64,000 nucleotides of DNA, from positions 843,361 through 907,360 of the forward strand of contig ONZQ02000016.1 of NCBI GenBank assembly GCA_900312665.1. Direction: 5' to 3'. This document shows positions 48,261 to 57,261 of this stretch, piece after piece; within the stretch, counting starts at the first letter, position 1, and each line of letters opens with the position of its first letter. The notes below the pieces were generated by a model. The model worked only from the letters and a program-made list of their open reading frames with translations, did not search any database and was not told the origin of the DNA. Source of the stretch: Cephalotrichum gorgonifer (taxonomy: Eukaryota; Ascomycota; Sordariomycetes; Microascales; Microascaceae). The position numbers and the translations under genes are program-made.

Positions 48261-50736
48261 CTAAATGGGGGCGCTTGTCGGTGGCGCGGCAGACGCCCCG
48301 TCGTTACACCGGAACGTGCCAATCAACTTCGACAAGCTTGGCACGTCCGGGACGGACAGCCCCTCGCCGGCACTCTCCTTCTCGCCGACGGCTACCACGG
48401 CGGCAACCAGGTCCTTCTGGATCTCGTCGCTCACCACGCTGTCCTGTCGGTACGCGGGGTGGGACCGAACGAAGTCCCGTATCCAGCTGGCCGCCGTGGA
48501 GAGCTCGCCGCTGGCCCTCATCCGCACCAGGTCGATATACGTCTCCAGCTCGCACCGGGTCCTGATGTCGACGTTGACGCTGTCGAGGTAGCTCTCGACA
48601 ATGGGAACCAGGCCCGGGAAGCCCCCGGCAGACCCGTTCATGATCTCGTTGATCGTCATCTCCTCGTACTCGTCGTCCACCGGTATGATGGGCGTGGAGG
48701 GCCGTGTGGACGGGCGAGTAGACGGGCTGCGGTCCGAGCCGCTGTCGCCCCCCCTGACCCGGGACTGTGCCCGAGACTGCGTCCGAGACGGGCGGGAGGG
48801 GAACGGGTCCTTGCGGAAGTAAAACTTGCCGGAGAGGACGGCATCTCGAGCGTGTGCCCGCTCCATGTTCTCGTCGACCCTCTTGATGGGGATGTAGAAG
48901 TTCAGGTCGAAGGTGAGGATGGCCCGCGTAACGAGGACCATGAAGACGGAGAAGGCGGCGTTCTCGAAGTCGGTGATCTGGATCTCCATCGGACGGAACT
49001 CGACCCGCCACCCGATACTGTTGTCGGCGGGCGGGGGCTTGAACCTCATGTGCTGCCAGTTGGTCGACTGCAGGTTCTCGAAGTGGTCCGTCTTGTTCAG
49101 GTCCAGCTCCTGGAGATCTTCTTCGAAGATGACGATGGGGTCCCGGATGAACAGGTGCGCGAAGTGGGTCGCGAGCCTGTCGTCCATTCCTCCGGCCAGG
49201 AGCTGGGCCTTGATGTCCTCGTCGACGACGAGATCCGGGTCCATATATTCGGGGCGGAGCCTGCGGTCGGTAGAAATGTAGGTAGAGTTTGATGCATAGC
49301 GAGACTTGGGGATCCTCCAGCGGTTTTGGGATAGGGGCTATCTCTCGTCAGCAAGGGACCACAATCATATCTCGGGTCTCCAACCACGTACCTTTTCTCC
49401 CAGTTCCTCAGGTGTCCTACAGTCGACAGACCGGCTGATCTGATTCCATCGAACATCGGTGTCGGCCAGGAATCCCTTGTAGATAGGGGTGGCCGCCGTC
49501 AGGGCGAGCATGATCGGGCCGATGGGGCTGAGCTGGTCGTACATCTGCCGGCCCTCGGTGATGTTCTTCGCCTGGAACGTGATCTGCAGGCAGCAACTCC
49601 CCATGCCGAAGGCCATGGCGTCCATGTGGATGAAGTTCTCCGGGGCGGCGCCGTTGCGGACGTCGTCGTCCTCTGGCCAGTTGTGGAGGTCGTAATTGAC
49701 AGTCGGATCCTTCCAGTGATCGGGCACGTTGACGTCCTTAAAGATTGGAACGTTGACCTGGACCTTGCGACCGCGACGGGATCGGATGTTGGCCGCCAGG
49801 GTCGGGAACCGGATGTGAGGGTTTGCTATCTCGTCCGGAACAAACTGCGATCGGAGCTTCGACCCGGACGGGGGATAGTACGGGAGGGAGAATTGGCCAG
49901 GGGCACCCAGACGGGGGAAGGTGGTGAGGGTGATGGGGTACTCATCATGTCGCATGTGCTGCTTTGCGATCTTACGCCTGCCGCGCGGAACTTGTCAACC
50001 ACGGAGTTCACCGGTGGGCGCACTTTCAAAGAGAAAAGCGGGGGGTTTACGGAGCTCACCTGAGTCTCATGTCCGGCTCGACGGCGAGGAGCTCCTTAAA
50101 GCCAATACCCCACGGCCTCCCTGGCGTTGCCTCCAGCATGAAGCGCCCGAACTCGGGGTGGAAGACGGGCGTGGCGCCGGAACTTTGTGTGGTCGGTCAG
50201 TCTCTAGGTCCGTATGGGGCGCCGGCGCCGGAGTGCCACCTACCTAGAGTCCTCCCCCGTCGCAACGGTCCCGTTCTGCTCGTGCTCGCGGCTCGCTTCC
50301 AGCGCATCGAGGATCTCCGACTGCCTGAGGGATAGCAGGACAGTTGGCTTTTCCGGCGAATAGTCGACGACGAGATACTCGACCTGGCGTAACTGTTCAG
50401 CTCACCAACGCGCCATACGAGAAGGTCCATGCACGATGTACTGGGGTCATACCTCGTCGCCCCAGAGCAAAGCGTCCCTCTCCTTTCCTTTCGCCTTGTT
50501 CCATATCTCCAGTAATTGCTGTCACCTCTCGTCTTAGCGCGTATTCACGAAACAGGGCGGGCACGGGCGTCGCTTCGAACCTTTATTCCCCACGACCGGA
50601 CCTGGTCGGCCTTTCCCTTGGCCTGCTCCCACTCGAGGGCAGTGCCGAGCGCCCTGTGCGTCGAACGAGTCAGTTACGAAGCCGGCCCCGCAGCCAGGGA
50701 AGGAGGAAGAGGAATATCATCTTACAGCAGCCCCAT
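48261..50736 (-). CDS. GCS1: glutamate-cysteine ligase (gamma-glutamylcysteine synthetase)
   Basis: This enzyme joins glutamate and cysteine with ATP in the first, rate-limiting step of glutathione synthesis. Seven exons are seen: 50736-50726 (11 nt, MGLL), 50653-50581, 50518-50453, 50383-50244, 50182-50060, 49977-49392 and 49337-48261. All joins keep frame and give 691 aa. The order of conserved segments is that of the eukaryotic GCL family: MGLLALGTALEWEQAK, LLWGDEVEYLVVDY, PVFHPEFGRFMLEATPG, DEYPITLTTFPRLG, FIHMDAMAFGMGSCCLQIT, PIYKGFLADTDVRW and NWQHMRFKPPP, ending in the catalytic C-terminal lobe. A Ser/Arg/Pro-rich insert (SRTQSRAQSR region) sits in the last exon. Exon 2 has a weak donor (GTTCGA). 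Feedback inhibition by glutathione is known for the family. Confidence 0.97.
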
Positions 50737-51744
50737 GACGTGAGCCTTGGGATCGGTTAATGGACCGTATGTTCCACGGGTCTAGATACCAGACAACCAG
50801 ACGAGGCCGCTTCCCCGCCGGCTATGCCCTCTTGCGTATCGGCAGCGAGTAAGCAGACGGCAATATATCCCAGCACTTAGCCCCGCGCGCGCGCTTCTTC
50901 AAGATCGGGACGTCTCGGCTGGGGCCTCTTCTCGGAAGGCGTGACGATCGGATGAGGACTGCGCTGGCTCGACCCACGGGCTGGGATGCAAAAAAGGCGG
51001 AAAGAAGGATACACTCGAACTCGGCGGTTTCAGCGGTTCATGTCGAGGGTCGGCCACATGGGTGGTAGTACAACATACAAGGCAGCCTGTCGGGGCGAAG
51101 TCGGCATCGGAGGTTCGCGAGTACATTTTTTCCCCTTCTCCTTTCCCCCCCCGCCGTGCCCCGCGCTTTTTCGCTAGCACAGCGCGCTATTATTCTGCCG
51201 GTTACGTCGTAGTTAGCTCCGAAGGGAGTGGGTTGGTGGGTAGATAGCGCGGGGTGGAGGGGACTCTCGCTTATAAATCCGATGTTCCCCCCGCGCGATG
51301 GAATACCCGTGGGAACATGTGCTCGGGACGGTCCGGCTCGTTGTCTTACTATTACTACATATCATTACCTGCACTATCACTGCCTGTAAGCTTCGCAGTG
51401 CAGTACATGTATGCCGTACCATGTAAGCTTGCAGACCTGTTAACAAACAAATGCGCCTACTCGTACTCGTACGAGAATCCTCACATCACACACACATCCA
51501 CCACACATCACATAGTGCGCAAGTATGTATGCCTGGAGAGAGAGGGTCCGTAGTCTCCTGAATATTGAGTATATGCTCCCCGGTACCGTTAACACCTCAA
51601 AAACAATACAGTAATAACTCACAACACCCAGGCACATGGCATATGGGATGTCGTACCCTCGGGATGTCGGTCTATCCAACCAACTCAGGGCCACTCCACT
51701 ATTAACGACGGGACGGCACGGTTGGGTATGATCGTTATTCTCCC
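50737..51744. other. intergenic, no gene seen
   Basis: This holds the promoter of GCS1 and the 3' flank of UTP15, both on the minus strand. A TACTCGTACTCGTACGAG composite lies near 51460. The short ORFs are without bias. Confidence 0.5.
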
Positions 51745-53361
51745 CTATACCACTCCGTTCATAAGACTCTCCAGAGCCCCGCTCGTCTCCCACGCCACCT
51801 GCGCCCGCTCTACCTCGACCTTGACCCTCCTGTGCAGCGTCCGGAACCCCTCCCGCAGCTCCGCAGAGTAGCCGATGTAGTCCGAGTACAGCTCTAGCAG
51901 GTGCATCCCGACTTCGTTGCATATGCTAACATACCGCGTATCGAATATGTGATTGCAGACCCATCTTAGGATCGGCTGTACCGAGTTCTCGTCCCGCCCC
52001 TCCAGCGCCTCGCGCATGATTCCACGGTGCCTCAGCGTGAGGAGCAGTGTGAGAACGTTCACGGGGCCGTGTTCGAACGACTTGTTGGCCAGCACCTCGT
52101 CCAGGGCCGCGGCGGACTGGCCGTGTCGTAGCTTCTTCTGCCACGGCCGTTCCTTGCCAGTCTTCTGAGCAGACGTAGGAGCGATAACCACATCGGCCCC
52201 TTCCCCGACCATGTCTAGCTTCTTCTTGTCCGATGCCAGCCGCTTCCGCTTCGCCACTTTCGCGTCGTGCGACGCCAGGTCCCCGGCCAGCATCGCGTCC
52301 ATTCCCTTCTCGCGCTCCTTGGCCTTGGCCGTTTCGCTGCTGCTGAGGCGCGTGCGTATACTGAGGACCCCAGAGGACATGCCGACGACGAGGTGTCGGT
52401 CCGCCTGGTCCGCACCGGCTCCGGACCCGACCATGCGGAGCGACAGGATAGGGGCCGGGTACTTCGAAGTCGACACGACGTTCCACCCCGTCGTCTCGTA
52501 GACCTTGACGTGACCGTCCAGGCCACCCGAGATTACCCGCCTCCCGCCGGACGCGAGATCTAGGCATGTGACGGTCTTCTGGTGGTTCGACAGCATCTGC
52601 AGGGGACGTCCCGCAACCATGTCCAGGACGCTGACCGAGCTTCCGGAGGCGGCGAGGAGCATGGTGCCCGACGCCATGGGCAGCACGGCCTCCACGGGAT
52701 CCGCGTGCTTGAATGTCATGATCGCCGAGTTGGTACCCGCTCGCGGATCCCAGAGTCTGACGGTCGAGTCGTAGCTTCCGGAGGCCACTAGGTGCGCCAT
52801 TGATCCCGGTATGAAGTTGGCGCATCGCACGTAGTCGCCGTGGCCGACAAAGGTGTTGACGACGTCGCCGGACGGTAAGTCGAGGAGCCGGACCGTCTTG
52901 TCGTCGCTGGCGCTCAGCACGCGCGTCAGGTCCGTCGGGGAGAACTTGGTCACCCATACGGGCTGCTTGTGCATGTCCCAGGTCTTGAGGATGGCCCTCG
53001 ATCCCATGTCGAACACCTGGATCCGCCCTGTGTCCTCACCCGCCACCAGGACGCGCCCGTCTCTCCGTATGTCTCCGCTGCGTGCGACATCCTGGAACCG
53101 GGTTATCGTTTTTGTGAGTTTGCGTGTCCGGACCGAGTAGAGCTGTATCCTGGTCCCGCTCGTGACGGCGAAGGCGTCTGTGCTAGGTTGGGAGAGGGTT
53201 GTCGAAGGGCCGGGATGGCTGATCGAGGTCACCGCAAAACCTGTCGGTGATGGTATGAGGAGGTGGTTCTTGAACGATTTCCAGTACCGCTGTTCTACTG
53301 ATAGCGGCGAAGGCCCCAGGGGGGCCTTGACGGGTCGTAACGGCTCAATCGGGGTCGCCAT
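51745..53361 (-). CDS. UTP15: U3 snoRNP / small-subunit processome protein UTP15
   Basis: An intronless frame of 538 aa is seen. Residues about 45-345 form a WD40 propeller with clear repeats, for example the VWVTKFSPTDLTRVLSASDD type and the CANFIPGSMAHLVASGSYD type. The UTP15 C-terminal domain follows (about 390-535), with RHRGIMREALEGRDE and a helical C-terminus. The N-terminal YWKSFKNHLLIPSPTG is typical of UTP15. The protein belongs to the t-UTP/UtpA subcomplex in the nucleolus, which loads early on 35S pre-rRNA and supports 18S maturation. Length and domain order match yeast Utp15 (513 aa). Confidence 0.96.
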   Translation of the reverse strand: MATPIEPLRPVKAPLGPSPLSVEQRYWKSFKNHLLIPSPTGFAVTSISHPGPSTTLSQPSTDAFAVTSGTRIQLYSVRTRKLTKTITRFQDVARSGDIRRDGRVLVAGEDTGRIQVFDMGSRAILKTWDMHKQPVWVTKFSPTDLTRVLSASDDKTVRLLDLPSGDVVNTFVGHGDYVRCANFIPGSMAHLVASGSYDSTVRLWDPRAGTNSAIMTFKHADPVEAVLPMASGTMLLAASGSSVSVLDMVAGRPLQMLSNHQKTVTCLDLASGGRRVISGGLDGHVKVYETTGWNVVSTSKYPAPILSLRMVGSGAGADQADRHLVVGMSSGVLSIRTRLSSSETAKAKEREKGMDAMLAGDLASHDAKVAKRKRLASDKKKLDMVGEGADVVIAPTSAQKTGKERPWQKKLRHGQSAAALDEVLANKSFEHGPVNVLTLLLTLRHRGIMREALEGRDENSVQPILRWVCNHIFDTRYVSICNEVGMHLLELYSDYIGYSAELREGFRTLHRRVKVEVERAQVAWETSGALESLMNGVV

Positions 53362-55289
53362 GCTCCTTCTCGCGGGAACGGTGATAGTTCTTGGGTCGGT
53401 TCGCGACAGTTAGAAAATTCTCGTTGATACCGCTGATAAGATGTGGTGGGGAGTTGCATTGGACCCGATAAGGAAAGATTTCCCTAGTCTGACCCCACTT
53501 GTTGAGTCAGCGGGTCCACTCTTGAGAAGAACATGAACCCCGCCATATTATATTGTACGTACATTGTAGATTCTCGTGCCATGTCTGCCCGCCTCCGTAC
53601 CTACGATTGTTGAACGCGGGCCTATAGGTGCCTCTCATAACGTAGGTTCATCTTCGAGCGCTTCTAGAAGTTGGCTTCGACTATTACCAGCCGATTAGGG
53701 AGTTTGCCGCGAGTTTTCGGTCGTGGCTCGGTGTCGTCTTCGGCCAGGTTCGCTTCAATTCTAGATGCTGAGGCCGCGACTCACCAGCGACGGCTGAGCT
53801 AGACGAGAATGTGACTATTGGTATTGGGACCTGGCATCTCGACAGCTGTCGTTTCGAAGTTCATCCTCATCATCGCCATTCCGAGGCCCCTGGCAATGAA
53901 GAAGGAAATAAAGGCGCAAAAGGAAGGAAAGGGAGTGGTATCATTTCGCCCAGAATGAATAGTGTTGGGGCGTGGGAGGAATGTTTTGTCGGAGGGCGAG
54001 GAGGAGTGGCTATCGAAAGATGAAGGGACTAGGGAAGGGGGGCATTTTGTCTCCACGTCCAGAGGTCAAGAAGAAATCTACCTCTCGAACAAGTTTAGCG
54101 CCTCTCCCTAAACCTGAAGGCTCCACCGATATCGTTTTTGAACGCATAATCGTCCGACAACAAATCTCCGTCTCTATCACCCGCGTACTACTATTTTGGG
54201 ATCGATATGCCTAGCCTGGTTGCGATGAGTGGTGAAGTCGCTATTCGGTTCGGCTAATGTGGGTCCCTGTTCGGCCCGTGCTGGGGTCCGGGTCCGGGTC
54301 CGGGAAGGAGGGCCGGTGGGTCCATCTTCCGTGGGCAGCTCCGGGCCCAGTCCAGCTCTTCAGTAAATTCCCGAAAGTTAGGGGTAGGAAAATAACCTTT
54401 AGAGTTTGAATCCGGCCTTTCCGTGGACCGACTCGAGCAGCCTCGCGATGACATGCTCACTCAGGATTCCGAAGGCACACTTGAACTCAATGTGCGGCCC
54501 GTTGATGCAGATCTCCTCGTCGAAGTAGATGGTAAAGAGCGAGGTGATATCTCCCCTCATCATCACGGGCCCGACGTCATCGGAGCAGGTCATGAGGAAG
54601 TAAATTCTTGATCCGACCACATAAGTGCTAAACCATAATCCGTTGTGCCTGCATCCGTTCCGACCTAGCCCACGCCACCAGCCTGTACAGACGTGAAGTT
54701 AGCCCTGCCTATGCCAAGAAGTGGCCGTAGTTTCAATCTCTTATTCACTAAGGTCTTATTCCAAGACTATGGCATGGGAGCTGAAACACCCTTTACAACG
54801 GCGTCACCCCCGAGGAGCCTCGATGAAAAAGAATGCAAGCTTCACCACTTCGGGTCTGTGAGAGCGTACAGGTCTAGCGACGAGAAGCCTCCCAAGAACA
54901 CTTTATCGCGGTGAGTCTCCGCAAGTCTGCGTGGAGCGGTTTAATACCCCCTTAACCTCCGCGCGAGGGGATATTGGTGCGATGAATAAAAACGGGTTTC
55001 AGAACATGTAAAAGTTCATTGCCTCCCACAAGTTGGGCCTTTCCAGCATGACTAGAATGCCGCGCTGTGCACAAATCAAGGATTGAATTCCCTGCTCCCT
55101 GTAATCCTCGGAGGGGGAAATATGATGCAAGCCCTGGCTGCAGGCTCATTACAGGAGGTGTATGCAGGCTGCTTGTGATCTGTGCATAATCACCCTTGCT
55201 CTCGGGCGGCAAAATTTGAAAAGAGATTCAGAGCCTTGTCTACTCCTACACCTCGTTTGTAACTTCTGCTCCAGACACTTCATTTCACT
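53362..55289. other. intergenic, holding one coding-like fragment
   Basis: This is the promoter region of UTP15 on the left and the leader of the DHA1 transporter gene on the right. Apart from the fragment at 54399-54620 I see no exon with codon bias. Confidence 0.5.
54399..54620 (-). pseudogene. orphan coding-like fragment or terminal exon, function unknown
   Basis: A 73-codon frame has strongly G/C third positions like the genuine genes, ends in a proper stop, and encodes DEEICINGPHIEFKCAFGIL and SEHVIARLLESVHGK segments. The frame begins without a convincing first exon. Upstream minus-strand sequence (54621-54930) has no clearly joinable exon, though a short coding-like stretch lies near 54850-54910. 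It is either the last exon of a short gene or the remnant of a broken one. I do not recognise the family. Confidence 0.4.
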
Positions 55290-57138
55290 ATGCTGCCCGT
55301 TCTCGACGATGAACGCCGCACTATCGCTACTCAAGACGAGCAGGGCCTACAGGTAGAGGCTCAGAGGGAGGAGGAACGATATTCTGTGTTTACCACGGCG
55401 GAGAAGTGGTGCATAGTTGCCATGGCCTCCTTTGCATCCTGGATATCTAATCTCAGCACCTTCATATATCTACCCGCGCTCCCGGCCCTGTCGGAAGCAT
55501 TTGCGGTTTCTACCGGTCGCATCAATCTCACCATCACAATCTACATGGCCGTGGCTGCCGTAGCTCCCACCTTGATCGGTGATACTGCGGATGTCATAGG
55601 GAGGCGAGTCGCCTACGCTTTCGCCCTGGGCGTGTTCTTCATAGCCTGTGTTTGCCTTGGGTGCGCCATTTCGTATGGCCAGCTTCTCGGATTTAGGGTA
55701 CTCCAGGCATTAGGCCAATCGGGCAAGTGGTCCGCCAGCTATCCGGTGCGATTCCGCGACTCGCTAACTTTTGGAGTTGGTTCGTGTAGGCATCATAGTA
55801 ATTGGCTATGGCGTAGTTGCGGATATTGCCTCTCCAGCCGAGAGGGGATCTTATATGAGTGTAGCATCTTTCGCGTAGGTCTCAGCTCAGACCGTCTACC
55901 CTACCGAGAAGCTGGGCTCGCTCAGCTGCTGACTTGCATCAGGGTGACGATCGGACCTTGTCTTGGGCCTATCCTTGGTGGCTCACTGACTTACGCAGCT
56001 GGATGGCCCTGGGTATTCTGGTTCCTCGTTATCGTCTCCGGACCCTGTCTCCTGTCTATTGTCTTATTTCTCCCCGAGACGTCGCGGAATATCGTTAGTA
56101 ATGGATCTGTACCACCTACAAGATATCTACTACCCCTATTCACTCCCAGCCCTTTCATGAAGCATTGGGAAGGCGATGAAGGTGGTAAGGGAAGAAGGTT
56201 TCGCATACCTAACCCCATTCGATCACTAAAGGTATTGTGGCGAAAGGACAACATGGTTGTCGTGCTGGCTTGGGGACTCATGTACGCTGTGTACTCGAGG
56301 TACGCAAAGTCCCTTTCAAACAATTGCTAAAGTGCCCGAACCAACAACTGGTTAGCATGATCGTGAGCACGTCTACATTGTTTAACAGGGCGTATGCTCT
56401 GGCTGAATGGCAGCTGGGACTTATATACTTGCCCTTCGCCGTGGGCGGAACGGTTTCCACATTCTGCTCTGGGCGGATGTTGGATCGAACGTACCAGAGA
56501 GCCCGTACGAAGCGTGGGCTGGGCACCGATAAAGTTAGAGGTGATGATCTACTCGACTTCCCTATCGAGAAGACACGTATACGAGCGATGATGATACCAA
56601 TGATGGCAATGACGATCTGTGTCCTTGGCTACGGCTGGACCTTGCAGCTCCAGCAAGTAGGTATCTTTATAGTGTCCCCAAGTCCCTTCCCGTTAATTGA
56701 TTACAAGCCCATTAATTACAGCTACGCAATCTAACGAAGGAGTCTAGCATATCGCTCTTCCCCTCGTGACCCAGTTCGTTATTGGTTTTACCCTGCAACT
56801 CAACTTCACTGTGAGTCTACCATTGTGATGCAGTTTAAAGGTCCGATGAATGTTTAAGAGGCTGACAAGAAGGGGGCTGATAGGGTTTCAATACGCTTCT
56901 AGTGGACATTAACCCACGGTCACCAGCCGCAGCGAACGCATCCACTAGTATCATACGTTGTGCCCTATCAGCCACCGTCGTCGCTTTCTTAGAAGACCTT
57001 TTCGACGCCGTCGGTGTCGGTTGTGCGTTTACCGTCCTCGGAGGTTTTTGTATTGCCGTTTTGGGGCTCTTCTATATCGAATACCGCAGTGGCATGGCGT
57101 GGAGAAAGGCCGCTCTGGGCAAGGAGATTGAAAGGTGA
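55290..57138 (+). CDS. MFS multidrug transporter, DHA1 family (Qdr/Aqr-like)
   Basis: Six exons are seen: 55290-55722, 55790-55874, 55943-56299, 56356-56656, 56748-56810 and 56884-57138, giving 497 aa. The first intron uses a GC donor (GCAAGT) with acceptor GTGTAG. Only this join yields QSG-IIVIGYGVVADIASPAERGSYMS, the expected motif region of TM5. TM1-TM4 run from about residue 45 to 140, with LIGDTADVIGRRVAYAF as motif A. GPCLGPILGG is motif C. The central loop ends before SLKVLWRKDN, and the C-terminal half has AEWQLGLIYLPFAVGG. Relatives are plasma-membrane proton antiporters for drugs, quinidine or weak acids. The substrate is unknown. Confidence 0.9.
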
Positions 57139-57261
57139 CAGAGGCTGTGAGCAGGCGGATATCTTACCTATTTCACCCAGCTCTTTGAGATCTCCGGGAA
57201 AGTAGCTCCGTAAGGTAGGTCTTGATACGAATTAAGTGTCTCCGGTAATTTTGAGCACATG
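57139..57261. other. 123-bp convergent spacer
   Basis: The stop codons of the DHA1 transporter (plus) and the NLR gene (minus) are only 123 bp apart, so their 3' UTRs must overlap or be very short. Confidence 0.8.

Noticed and set aside
48237..49292. 351-codon plus-strand ORF
   Set aside because: It is antisense to the last exon of GCS1, with composition typical of a shadow frame.
51926..52957. 343-codon minus-strand ORF
   Set aside because: It is an alternative frame inside UTP15. The true frame has the WD40 repeats.
55740..55945. frameshifts in the DHA1 transporter suggesting a pseudogene
   Set aside because: Both frame changes are explained by introns (one GC-AG, one GT-AG) that restore conserved MFS motifs.
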